A stretch of 64,000 nt of DNA from Dyadobacter pollutisoli (GTDB taxonomy: Bacteria > Bacteroidota > Bacteroidia > Cytophagales > Spirosomataceae). Numbering within the stretch: the first letter of the stretch is position 1; each line of letters opens with the position of its first letter. The position numbers were made by a program, and so were the translations under genes. The stretch spans positions 7,042,501-7,106,500 of the forward strand of contig NZ_CP112998.1 in assembly GCF_026625565.1 (NCBI RefSeq), given 5' to 3'. Below are positions 34,517 to 42,748 of the stretch, piece by piece. The notes under the pieces were generated by a model, which saw nothing but the letters and a program-made list of their open reading frames with translations, did not search any database and was not told the DNA's origin.

Positions 34517-36508
34517 CTAGTTGTCAACCGTTATGATGGCTGATCCTTTACCTGAACCTGTCCCGCAGCCGCTTTTTAACGAGCTGATCTTATACTCGGT
34601 AGTGGTTGTGGGAGAGACCGAAATCAGGTACGGGTTCAAGAATGTGCCATTGATGGCAGTTCCGTCTGATAATGTAAATGACCAGGGCGGCAGACCATTT
34701 TTGAACTTCAACTGAATTCTGGTAGACCTTCCTGCCGTAACAGTCCCTCTTCCCGAAACTTCGCCGATCGCTTTATCGGGAGCAATTACGTCGATTTCTT
34801 CAATGGCGCTGGATACGGCGGGCGACGAAGAAATGATCCTGATCTTCTGAGTACGAATGGTATCGCCGACAGCCACTCCGGCTATTTTTACTTTCATGGA
34901 AGTAGGCGTAACAGTGGTTGGCAAGCTCACAAATCGTCCCGACTTATCGGTGATCTGCACTACGAATTTATTTCCTGCATTGTAGCGGCCTTCGGTTTTG
35001 TAAGGTATATCAATGGTGGAACCAGCACATACCATATTCTGGGGCAGTTTTTCAAGGGTAATGCTGGCAGGAGGACTTTTGACCGTAACCTTCGCTGTAC
35101 CTGAGAATTTCCCAACACCACAAAGGCCACCGGCAGATGTGATCTGGTAATTGGTATCATAAAAAGGCTTCACTTTGATCTTGTACGGCGATTCCTGAAT
35201 GTTGTTTTCGTAAGTTCCGTCCGACAGCAGGACAAACCATGGTCCGCCACCCGTAAATTTCAACGTCAGCTCACCGGTTTCGTTTTCACCCAACCGCAGC
35301 GAATCTTTTTGCAAAACAGTGACGGTAGGGGAAACAATGCTCACATTGGTAGTTTGACTTACGAGATACGGCGCCGAAGAAGTAACGCGCAGTTTGTATT
35401 CGCCCGGTTTGTATGTCGCAGGTATCTCCGTCATGATATAGCCAGTTGTGTCAGGAGCTGATATGGTTTTAAATGCACCAGTCCGGTCGGCGATCTGTAC
35501 CACGAATTTGTTTCCTTCCTTGTATTTCCCCGTAGCATTAAATGGCACCTGGAATGGTATCCCGCTGCAAAGCTTGGCGATTTTCTCCACCTCTTTCAGT
35601 TCCAGTTTCGGTTCCGGATTGTTATTGACATTCACAATGGCTTCCCCCGACATGGTACCGCTTCCGCAGGCATTGGAAATACCTAATATCTTATAAGCTT
35701 TCACATCTCTCGGCTTTACGATCAGATAATGCGGGTTGGACATCGTGTGGTAAACGGTGGTGCTATCCGAAAGCCGAAATGACCACGGAGCAGTTCCCGT
35801 CAGGCTCACGCGCAAATGTGCTTCCTGGCCAGGCATGATCCGCACCGACTGTGTGCCGTCCGCAACTTCAATCCTTGCGGCAGGAGTTTGCAATAATCGC
35901 AATGACACTTCCTGGCTCCGCACGACCGGAATGGAACTGACCACCTGTATTCTGTAAACCTCGCCTCCGATCTTGTAAGAAGGAATTACCGCCTTAATGG
36001 GGCTTTTTTTGACCGGAAGAGAAATCGGGACACTTTTCCCGGAAGCGTCAATCAGGTGGGCAATAAATGTGTTGTCTTCGTCAAATGGCCCGTCTGTTTT
36101 GAATGGTATGGTAATGGTGGTACCCGGGCAAACCGATAAGTAAGAAATATCGTCAATGATTATTTTGTAAGCATGAACGCTGTCAGCGACCGTTTTTACA
36201 GCGGTTTTTTCAAGCTGCTCTTCTGCTTCTTTTTCAGTTAATGTATCTTTTGATATAGGTAAATCATTATCAATGATGGTTGAATCAATTTTGCCGGTAG
36301 TGTCGGCTGCCGGGGCAGTGACCTGTGCAGGTTTTGGCTGACCAGTCGTATCTGCGGGAGTGGCAGCGGGTTGCTGCGTTGCCGGAGTAGCGGGTTTCTT
36401 TTTGGGAGCAAAAATCTGTCTTTTGGGTGTGCTGGTTCTCCGCTGGGCGTCTGCCTGATTGGAGAGAATCATTAATCCACAAAAAATGAGCAAAACGAAT
36501 CTGAACAT
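34517..36508 (-). CDS. Secreted Ig-like repeat protein next to porZ
   Basis: A 663-residue exported protein. After a signal peptide (ILSNQADA) comes a Pro/Thr/Ala-rich low-complexity linker (about residues 22-110). Three copies of a two-part module follow. Each has a strand-rich unit containing C-x-G-(T/S/I)-x-(I/F)-x-(V/I)-P-(Y/F) with the CPGTTITIPF, CSGIPFQVPF and CAGSTIDIPY variants, and a second unit with PW(S/F)(F/V)xLSDG-like text and C-G-x-G. No sorting domain is seen. The gene overlaps the longest porZ frame by 11 bp, so the two are translated from one message. Its tight link to porZ suggests a cell-envelope or T9SS accessory role, which is inference. Confidence 0.7.
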   Translation of the reverse strand: MFRFVLLIFCGLMILSNQADAQRRTSTPKRQIFAPKKKPATPATQQPAATPADTTGQPKPAQVTAPAADTTGKIDSTIIDNDLPISKDTLTEKEAEEQLEKTAVKTVADSVHAYKIIIDDISYLSVCPGTTITIPFKTDGPFDEDNTFIAHLIDASGKSVPISLPVKKSPIKAVIPSYKIGGEVYRIQVVSSIPVVRSQEVSLRLLQTPAARIEVADGTQSVRIMPGQEAHLRVSLTGTAPWSFRLSDSTTVYHTMSNPHYLIVKPRDVKAYKILGISNACGSGTMSGEAIVNVNNNPEPKLELKEVEKIAKLCSGIPFQVPFNATGKYKEGNKFVVQIADRTGAFKTISAPDTTGYIMTEIPATYKPGEYKLRVTSSAPYLVSQTTNVSIVSPTVTVLQKDSLRLGENETGELTLKFTGGGPWFVLLSDGTYENNIQESPYKIKVKPFYDTNYQITSAGGLCGVGKFSGTAKVTVKSPPASITLEKLPQNMVCAGSTIDIPYKTEGRYNAGNKFVVQITDKSGRFVSLPTTVTPTSMKVKIAGVAVGDTIRTQKIRIISSSPAVSSAIEEIDVIAPDKAIGEVSGRGTVTAGRSTRIQLKFKNGLPPWSFTLSDGTAINGTFLNPYLISVSPTTTTEYKISSLKSGCGTGSGKGSAIITVDN

Positions 36509-36530
36509 GTAATAATGATTAGTTGTGTAT

Positions 36531-37241
36531 TTAATTCATAGCCACCAAAGTGGTTCCCCGCAGTACAGGCACTACATCGTAAAGGTCAGTCTGAAGGCAG
36601 TAGGAAATGTCTTTCTGAATGCCCAAACGTTGCAGTCGGCGTACGTGTGACGAGTTGGAAACGCTGGCCAGGAGGTTGTCCTTGCTCTGAAGATAAAGTC
36701 GTTGGGCCATTAATGTGCCGTCTTCCAATAACATAAACTGTTCTTTTAATGCGTCGGCCAATGCGCCAGCAAAGAGCGTATCTTCCAGGTTGGGCCTTCC
36801 TTTCCAGCCCGCGCAAAGTACCAGAATGTCGTATGGTTCCGATTTCAGAGAATTGACCAATGCACCCAGATTAAGAAAAGATCCGATCATTACCTTTACC
36901 GCGGAAGCCTTGGCTTTGGAAATAGATAACGTTCCATTGGTAGTTGTCATTGCGATCTCTGAACCGATGAGCCGCTCATTCATATAGCTGAATGGCGAAT
37001 TGTCGAGATCAAAACCCTCTACCTTTCTTGCGTCACGCTCGGCCGCGGCAATAAAACCTTTGTCCTGCAAGAACTTACATTCTTCAATACTGGCGACCGG
37101 AGTAATGCTTTTTACACCATAGGCAAGGCCGGTAACCATGCAGGAAGTAGCCCTGAATATGTCGGCAACTACAACTATTGAATTATTAAGCTTGTGTAAA
37201 TGAAGCAGATCAGGCGTGAGGCAAACATCAAGTTGTTTCAT
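36531..37241 (-). CDS. comB: 2-phosphosulfolactate phosphatase (ComB family)
   Basis: A 236-residue ComB-family phosphatase, named for removing phosphate from 2-phosphosulfolactate in coenzyme M synthesis. In Bacteroidota, which make no coenzyme M, the product is more likely used in sulfolactate or sulfolipid-type metabolism; that is inference. Family blocks seen are VVVADIFRATSCMV, ERDARKVEGFDLDNSPF, TTTNGTLSI and VLCAGWKGRPNLEDTLFAGALAD. The ATG at 37241 is preferred over a TTG three codons upstream. It precedes the Ig-like/porZ pair by 23 bp on the same strand, so all may share a transcript. Confidence 0.88.
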   Translation of the reverse strand: MKQLDVCLTPDLLHLHKLNNSIVVVADIFRATSCMVTGLAYGVKSITPVASIEECKFLQDKGFIAAAERDARKVEGFDLDNSPFSYMNERLIGSEIAMTTTNGTLSISKAKASAVKVMIGSFLNLGALVNSLKSEPYDILVLCAGWKGRPNLEDTLFAGALADALKEQFMLLEDGTLMAQRLYLQSKDNLLASVSNSSHVRRLQRLGIQKDISYCLQTDLYDVVPVLRGTTLVAMN

Positions 37242-37277
37242 AAAGTGCAATCGAATCGGGGTATCAGTTTAAATGAT

Positions 37278-38360
37278 TTAGTTTTTTACAAAAGGCAGCT
37301 TTACTGTTTTTGCTTTCAGCAGTTTGTCTCTGACCTTTACAAAAATCTCTGTATCCGGTTTGCTGAATGCAGCCGGTACATACCCCATTCCAATCCCTTT
37401 TTGCAGCGTAGGTGACTGCGTTCCGGATGTAACTTCTCCCAGTTTGCCACCGTCCGCGTCACACAATTCATAATGTCCGCGCGGAATTCCTCTGTCGATC
37501 ATTTCAAAGCCCACCAGTTTCTTAGTCAAACCGGCTTCTTTTTGTTTTTTAAGGTTTTCTGAATTGATAAAATCCTTCGAAAACTTGGTAACCCAGCCAA
37601 GGCCAGCTTCTAATGGAGAAGTGTTGTCGTCGATATCATTTCCGTACAGACAAAAGCCTTTTTCCAGTCTCAATGTATCTCTTGCGCCTAAGCCAACAGG
37701 TTTTATTCCAAATTCAGCGCCAGCTTCAAATATGGCATCCCACATTTTTTCGGCGTCCTCATTTTTAACATATATTTCAAATCCGCCTGCACCTGTATAA
37801 CCCGTTGCTGAAATCACGACATCCGCAATACCAGCCATTTCTCCGATCTGGAAGGTATAATATTCCATGGAGGGTAAATCGACCGAAGTTAGTTTTTGCA
37901 AAGTAGCGGTAGCATTGGGCCCCTGCACTGCAAAAAGGCAAAGCGCGTCGGAAAGATTTTCCATTGCGACACCCTCTGTGTTCTGGCTCTGGATCCAGTT
38001 CCAGTCTTTTTCAATGTTGGAAGCATTCACTACCAGCATATAATCGTCTTCTTTAATGCGGTAAACCAGTAAATCGTCCACCACTCCGCCGGTTGCATTG
38101 GGGAGGTAGCTGTACTGAACTTTGCCGTCGTACAATGCACTAGCGTCATTCGACGACACTTTTTGTATCAGGTCCAATGCTTTCGGCCCTTTTACACTAA
38201 ACTCTCCCATATGTGACACGTCGAAAACGCCGACATTATTTCTTACAGTGTGGTGCTCGTCCAGATCCGAAGAATAGCGCACAGGCATTTCAAAACCCGC
38301 GAACGGGACCATTTTAGCGCCTAACCGGATATGAACTTGATGTAAAGGGACAGTTTTCAT
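37278..38360 (-). CDS. gcvT: Aminomethyltransferase, glycine cleavage T protein
   Basis: The tetrahydrofolate-dependent component of glycine cleavage, which takes the aminomethyl group from lipoyl-H protein and releases ammonia and methylene-THF. The 360-residue length and motifs are typical: FDVSHMGEFSVKGPKAL, NASNIEKDWNW, SATGYTGAGGFEIY, LGARDTLRLEKGFCLYGNDID and GEVTSGTQSPTLQKGIGMGYV. The conserved Asp of the folate site is expected in the VNASN region. It is a single-gene unit, with its own promoter at 38389-38422; the other glycine-cleavage genes are not in the window. Confidence 0.96.
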   Translation of the reverse strand: MKTVPLHQVHIRLGAKMVPFAGFEMPVRYSSDLDEHHTVRNNVGVFDVSHMGEFSVKGPKALDLIQKVSSNDASALYDGKVQYSYLPNATGGVVDDLLVYRIKEDDYMLVVNASNIEKDWNWIQSQNTEGVAMENLSDALCLFAVQGPNATATLQKLTSVDLPSMEYYTFQIGEMAGIADVVISATGYTGAGGFEIYVKNEDAEKMWDAIFEAGAEFGIKPVGLGARDTLRLEKGFCLYGNDIDDNTSPLEAGLGWVTKFSKDFINSENLKKQKEAGLTKKLVGFEMIDRGIPRGHYELCDADGGKLGEVTSGTQSPTLQKGIGMGYVPAAFSKPDTEIFVKVRDKLLKAKTVKLPFVKN

Positions 38361-38388
38361 GTATGGTAAATTGGTTCACATTAATTTA

Positions 38389-38422
38389 CAAAAGTATGCA
38401 AAGCAGGGCAAAGCCACACAAA
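38389..38422 (-). promoter_or_regulatory. Promoter of gcvT
   Basis: On the minus strand TTTG (38422-38419), a 22-bp spacer and TACTTTTG (38396-38389), an exact -7 match. The predicted start lies roughly 20 bases before the gcvT ATG. The longer spacing lowers confidence slightly. Confidence 0.5.
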
Positions 38423-38487
38423 AAACTCTTTTTTCAAAGTTCAGACACTTCTTTTTGAAGTATATTGTGAAAAAATAGGTGAGAATT

Positions 38488-39657
38488 ATGAAGATACAAT
38501 TATTAGCTTTCATGGCTTTTCTGTCGGCGGAAAGGGGTTTTGCGCAAACAGCTACATTCAATGGTGAATTGATCGACGATAAAATCAGCATTGGCTATGG
38601 CGTCGCGCAGGGAGATGTGGATGGTGACGGAAAGCCGGATATTCTGTTGGCTGATAAAAAGGAAATTGTTTGGTATAAAAACCCCGGGAAGAAAGGCCAG
38701 CCTTGGACAAAATATGTGATCGCCAAAGACCTTACCGAGCAGGATAATGTATGTATCGCAGCTCGTGACATTGACGGCGACGGAAAGGTGGAAATAGCAG
38801 TAGGCGCACAATGGAACCCTTCCGAAACCAAAAACCTGAAACAATCGGGAGCTGTATTTTACCTCGCCGCTCCTGACGACCGGACACAGGCCTGGGAGCC
38901 GGTGCGCCTGCATCACGAGGTTACGATCCATCGGATGCAGTGGGTTAAGAAAGCAGATGGTGGTTTCCAACTGGCGGTACTTCCGCTGCATGGCGAGGGA
39001 AATGCGGCCGGCGAAGGTGTAGGAGTGAAACTGATCATTTTCGACGTGCCTGAGAACCGCAAAACGATCTGGGGCTATGAACTAGTGGAAACCAATATGC
39101 ACATGACCCATAATATGCAGCCTATGGAGGTGCCAGGCAGGATTTTGGGACTTTCGATTGCGGGAAAGGAAGGCGTGCAAGTATTTTTGAATGGTGCGGA
39201 TGGATGGGCACCGTCGGGAAACTGGATGGTAGCAGGTTCTGGAGTAGGAGAGATCAGGACGGGAAGCCTTGGGAAAAATCAGTTGTTTACTGCAGCTATT
39301 GAGCCCATGCATGGAAGTTCGCTGGTGGTGTATTCCAAAGACAATCGCACGGTATTAACAGATAAGATTAAAGAAGGCCACGCGTTGGCATGCGCTGATT
39401 TTTTCGGGCAGGGCAGGGACCAGGTGGTAATGGGCTGGCGCAACCCGAATGTGCTCGGGGAAACAGGAGTAAGGATTTTCGTGGGCTCCGACCCGGAAGG
39501 CAAAAAATGGCAGGAGTACGTTTTAGATGAAAAGATCAAGATAGCCTGCGAAGACCTGCTGCCTGCCGATTTGGACGGAGATGGCGATTTGGACATTATC
39601 GCCTCCGGCCGCGCTACGCATAATGTCGTAGTGTACTGGAACCAGCGTAAAAAATAA
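38488..39657 (+). CDS. Secreted VCBS-repeat protein
   Basis: A 389-residue exported beta-propeller protein. The ATG at 38488 begins the signal peptide MKIQLLAFMAFLSAERGFAQ; a GTG three codons upstream is less likely. Repeats with calcium loops are visible near both ends (GDVDGDGKPDILL, DIDGDGKVEIAVG, DLDGDGDLDIIASG), with less regular blades between. It resembles the VCBS protein at 12104 in layout and length (both contain an IVWYKNPGKKG- or VIWLKCPSKKG-like strand), so they may be distant paralogues. No sorting domain or catalytic site is visible. Confidence 0.78.
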   Translation: MKIQLLAFMAFLSAERGFAQTATFNGELIDDKISIGYGVAQGDVDGDGKPDILLADKKEIVWYKNPGKKGQPWTKYVIAKDLTEQDNVCIAARDIDGDGKVEIAVGAQWNPSETKNLKQSGAVFYLAAPDDRTQAWEPVRLHHEVTIHRMQWVKKADGGFQLAVLPLHGEGNAAGEGVGVKLIIFDVPENRKTIWGYELVETNMHMTHNMQPMEVPGRILGLSIAGKEGVQVFLNGADGWAPSGNWMVAGSGVGEIRTGSLGKNQLFTAAIEPMHGSSLVVYSKDNRTVLTDKIKEGHALACADFFGQGRDQVVMGWRNPNVLGETGVRIFVGSDPEGKKWQEYVLDEKIKIACEDLLPADLDGDGDLDIIASGRATHNVVVYWNQRKK

Positions 39658-39746
39658 AAAAGTGTCGTTCTTCGGCTCCGCTCAGACTGACACTTTTTTA
39701 CATTATAAGGCTGACGTGAACAATGTCAGCCTGAGCGAAGCCGAAG
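39656..39746. repeat. Paired inverted repeats (terminator plus REP-like element)
   Basis: Two nested structures separate the convergent VCBS and metallopeptidase genes. First, AAAAAAGTGTC and GACACTTTTTT (39656-39666, 39689-39699) form a terminator for the plus gene. Second, the 23-base segment at 39670-39692, starting CTTCGGCTCCGCTCAG, is the reverse complement of 39724-39746 at 21 of 23 positions. The second arm contains CTGAGCGAAGCCGAAG, a sequence style I know as a dispersed intergenic palindrome in Bacteroidota. The arm ends one base before the minus-strand stop codon. Confidence 0.7.
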
Positions 39747-39747
39747 G

Positions 39748-40428
39748 CTAGTCCCGACGGCCCATTAAAAGGCTTACATAGTAAAGTAAAGTAGCCAATG
39801 AACCGATAGCAGCGACCAGGTATGTCCTTGCGGCCCATTTAAGAGCATCTGCGGACATAATGTACTCTTTCTCGTTCACAATCCTGTTTTTCTGGATCCA
39901 GGCCAATGCTCTGTTACTTGCATCATATTCCACAGGAAGTGTGATGAAACTGAACAAAGTAGTAGCTGCAAATAGCGCAACACCAATGGTCAGCGGAATA
40001 GGCGTAGTGTTCAGCAATAGGATACCACCAAGGATTACCCACTGCATATAACGTGACGAAACGCTCAGAAAAGGCACCATTTGCGACCTGAACTGCAACC
40101 ATTTATAGGCCGTCGCGTGCTGTACCGCGTGTCCGCATTCGTGAGAAGCTACCGCAGCAGCCGATACGCTGCGGCCGTAAAACACGTCCGGGCTAAGGTT
40201 AACCGTTTTATCCTGAGGATTATAGTGGTCGCTCAGCCGTCCTTCAACAGATACTACCCTGACATCATAAATGCCACTTTCCCGCAACATGGTTTCCGCG
40301 ATTTCCTTTCCGCTCATACCATTGCTCAGGCCTACCTGAGAATACTCTTCAAATTTACTCTTCAATCGCCATTGCACGTAAAGGCTAATGACCATCACGA
40401 GTATACCAATCAAATATGCACCTGCCAT
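39748..40428 (-). CDS. Neutral zinc metallopeptidase (PF04298 family)
   Basis: A 226-residue inner-membrane zinc peptidase of the YugP-like family. It has an N-terminal membrane helix (AYLIGILVMVISLYVQW) and the active site H96-E-C-G-H100 (AAVASHECGHAVQHA), with the family text DHYNPQDKTVNLSPDVFYGRSVSA before it. Two or three hydrophobic segments follow (MQWVILGGILLLNTTPIPLTIGVALFAATTLFSF), and one ends the protein. The physiological substrate is not known. It lies 7 bp downstream of rfaE2, suggesting a shared transcript. Confidence 0.88.
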   Translation of the reverse strand: MAGAYLIGILVMVISLYVQWRLKSKFEEYSQVGLSNGMSGKEIAETMLRESGIYDVRVVSVEGRLSDHYNPQDKTVNLSPDVFYGRSVSAAAVASHECGHAVQHATAYKWLQFRSQMVPFLSVSSRYMQWVILGGILLLNTTPIPLTIGVALFAATTLFSFITLPVEYDASNRALAWIQKNRIVNEKEYIMSADALKWAARTYLVAAIGSLATLLYYVSLLMGRRD

Positions 40429-40435
40429 AGTTATC

Positions 40436-40924
40436 TTATTTATATCCTTGTTTTATCTTTTCAATCAATGCGGTAGTCGAATATCCTTTGACAAGGGCTA
40501 TCGTTTTTACCTCACCTCCTTTACCTAAAACAAAATCCGCGCCAGCAATATTTTCGACAGTATAATCGTCTCCTTTGACCAAAATGTCAGGTCTTACTGC
40601 CTCAATCAACTGACTTGGCGTCGGTTCGTCGAACAAAATGACAGCATCTATAAAAGATAAAGCAGCCATCAATCTTGCTCTTGCATACTCATTGACCACC
40701 GGGCGTAACGGGCCTTTTAATCTGCTTACAGAAGCGTCTGTATTAAGGCCTAATACGAGCCTGTCGCCGAGTGCGCGTGCTTTTTCAAGATAATCAATAT
40801 GTCCGAGATGTACAATATCGAAGCATCCATTTGTGAAAACCACCTTTTGGCCAGCACGCTGCCAGTCTTCAATGGTAGATATGGCTTCTTCTAATCTGAG
40901 GATCTTGCTTTCTGTAAAATTCAT
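40436..40924 (-). CDS. rfaE2: D-glycero-beta-D-manno-heptose 1-phosphate adenylyltransferase
   Basis: A 162-residue nucleotidyltransferase that makes ADP-heptose precursor for LPS inner core. It corresponds to the C-terminal half of the E. coli HldE fusion and is a separate protein here, as is usual in Bacteroidota. The cytidylyltransferase-like core is complete: VVFTNGCFDIVHLGHIDYLEKA with the HxGH motif at residues 39-42, then LGLNTDASVSRLKGPLRPV and the GYSTT end motif. The matching kinase domain is not in the window. Confidence 0.92.
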   Translation of the reverse strand: MNFTESKILRLEEAISTIEDWQRAGQKVVFTNGCFDIVHLGHIDYLEKARALGDRLVLGLNTDASVSRLKGPLRPVVNEYARARLMAALSFIDAVILFDEPTPSQLIEAVRPDILVKGDDYTVENIAGADFVLGKGGEVKTIALVKGYSTTALIEKIKQGYK

Positions 40925-41007
40925 TGTTAAAGCGGTATAGGATTATAGAAATGGAATATGGTATCATACTTGGTTTCCATTCTCCCAGACTATTGTAAGT
41001 TCTTAAA

Positions 41008-42042
41008 TTAATTCCCGGCAGACACTTGTTCGGGCTCTGGCAATGCTTTTTTGTTTTGTACCAAAACATACAAAAAGGCCAGTGCGCCAATCAGCAGCAT
41101 AAATATCATTTGTGCCCCGTGAATGAAAGTGGCTAACGTAATACCATCATTTTGTGACAATCCGTAAAGAACCATAACGTTCCCGACGAGCAGGTGGTAT
41201 GCGCCGATACCTCCCTGTGTGGGGGCCGTCATGCCTATCGCGCCTACTACCAGCAAGGTGAGGCCGGCCAGTGGGCCCAGATCTGAGGTTTCGGGGATAC
41301 AAAAGAATAGTACGTATGAAATCAGGAAATAAAGCACCCAAATCATTAAAGTGCTGAGGATGAATAATCCCGGACTCCGCAGTTTGCGAACGCTTAGCAG
41401 CCCTTCCAGCATTCCTTGCGCAAAACTGACAATCTTGGCAATGATCGCATTTTGCTGCATCTTATTTCTCAGAGCGACATTTTTGAACAAAATAAAACCA
41501 GCTACTGCTACCAAAACCAAGCCGCCTACCAATATACCGAGTAACAGACCGCTTCCCGATCCACCTTGGCTACCCCCAATTTTACTTTGGAAAAAATCGG
41601 TAAAGAATGTGCTCAGCCGTTCGAATTCCAGAATGAAATTCAGGCCGATTAATATTAGGAGGATGATCACGTCGAAAATCCGTTCCGCGACAACAGTTCC
41701 AAAGCTGAGGTTCACCGGAATGCCTTCGAGGCGATATAATGTACCACAGCGCGTTACCTCGCCCATTCTTGGGACAATGTAGTTGGCAAAATACCCTGTT
41801 AATACTGACACTGAACTATTTACCAGCCCGGGTTTGTGGCCTAGCGGCTCCATTAACATTCCCCAGCGCCAGGCGCGGGTAACGTGGGCACATAGCAGGA
41901 AAAAGCAGGAAACCGCTATCCATCGCCAGTCGGATTTGGCAAACCGGTCGAGCATCTCGGACAAATTGATGTCTTTGAAAACAAACCAGATCAGGCCGCC
42001 TGCTAGCACAAGCGATATCGTGTAACGTAAGACGTTCTTCAT
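41008..42042 (-). CDS. Lysylphosphatidylglycerol synthase-like / UPF0104 flippase-domain membrane protein
   Basis: A 344-residue polytopic inner-membrane protein of the family that includes the flippase domain of MprF and the UPF0104 proteins. About eight membrane helices are visible. Family blocks are WRWIAVSCFFLLCAHVTRAWRW, GYFANYIVPRMGEVTRCG, GTVVAERIFDVIILL and TAPTQGGIGAYHLLV. There is no aminoacyl-transferase domain, so it is likely to move a lipid rather than synthesise one. It is followed 46 bp upstream by panD on the same strand and is probably co-transcribed with it. Confidence 0.85.
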   Translation of the reverse strand: MKNVLRYTISLVLAGGLIWFVFKDINLSEMLDRFAKSDWRWIAVSCFFLLCAHVTRAWRWGMLMEPLGHKPGLVNSSVSVLTGYFANYIVPRMGEVTRCGTLYRLEGIPVNLSFGTVVAERIFDVIILLILIGLNFILEFERLSTFFTDFFQSKIGGSQGGSGSGLLLGILVGGLVLVAVAGFILFKNVALRNKMQQNAIIAKIVSFAQGMLEGLLSVRKLRSPGLFILSTLMIWVLYFLISYVLFFCIPETSDLGPLAGLTLLVVGAIGMTAPTQGGIGAYHLLVGNVMVLYGLSQNDGITLATFIHGAQMIFMLLIGALAFLYVLVQNKKALPEPEQVSAGN

Positions 42043-42087
42043 AGCTACTCCTTAATATGTGCAGTGTTAGTTTTGGATATGGCTGGA

Positions 42088-42438
42088 TTACACAACCAGA
42101 CGGTTGTTGTGATCCGGGAAAACGACCATTGGTTTGAAGGTTTTGGCCTCTTCCTGGGTCATGGAGCCATATGCGATGATAATAATGATATCACCGATCT
42201 GTACTCTCCTGGCAGCCGCGCCGTTGAGGCAGATCATGCCGGTACCTCTTTCTCCCTTAATGACGTAAGTTACAAAGCGTTCGCCATTGTTATTGTTGAC
42301 AATATGTACTTGTTCGTTTTCCAGCAATCCCGCAGCGTCCATCAGATCTTCATCAATGGTGATACTGCCTACATAATTCAATTCCGCCTGAGTCACCTTC
42401 ACCCGGTGAATCTTCGATTTCATGATGGTTATTTGCAT
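42088..42438 (-). CDS. panD: Aspartate 1-decarboxylase proenzyme
   Basis: A pyruvoyl-dependent enzyme that makes beta-alanine from aspartate for pantothenate. The 116-residue proenzyme self-cleaves between Gly24 and Ser25 (YVGSITID) to create the pyruvoyl group. Taking the ATG at 42438 puts this pair at the same numbers as in E. coli, which favours it over the internal ATG at 42423. Other conserved text is KIHRVKVTQAELNYVGS, NGERFVTYVIKGERGTG, LNGAAARRVQIGD and IIIAYGSM. PanC, the enzyme that uses its product, lies 2 kb away at 44289 on the same strand but in a different transcript. Confidence 0.96.
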   Translation of the reverse strand: MQITIMKSKIHRVKVTQAELNYVGSITIDEDLMDAAGLLENEQVHIVNNNNGERFVTYVIKGERGTGMICLNGAAARRVQIGDIIIIIAYGSMTQEEAKTFKPMVVFPDHNNRLVV

Positions 42439-42486
42439 TACCCGGTGTTGTAAGTCGAGATTCTATTTTAAAGATGCATTAATTCC

Positions 42487-42518
42487 CAAAGTTACAGGAT
42501 TAATACCCAGCCTTCAAA
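42487..42518 (-). promoter_or_regulatory. Promoter of panD
   Basis: On the minus strand TTTG (42518-42515), a 20-bp spacer and TAACTTTG (42494-42487), an exact match in both boxes. It lies about 50 bp upstream of the panD start. The rest of the 310-bp region 42439-42748 shows nothing else recognisable. Confidence 0.65.
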
Positions 42519-42748
42519 ACATAGTGGTTTTAGGAAGGGTTCCCGTGACTGAAAGGCCATTGTATTGTACTTCCCGGACATAGATTAATGATATTAATTA
42601 CAAGATTTATTTCAATGAACCGGTCTGATGCCCGACACTTTGCGGGGAACATCATTATATTTAAGCGTGAATTAGTACTATTCAGTAATATTCCGGTAAA
42701 GAATGCTTTAAACTTTATTATCAACTTTATTTTTTCATTACTAAACCG

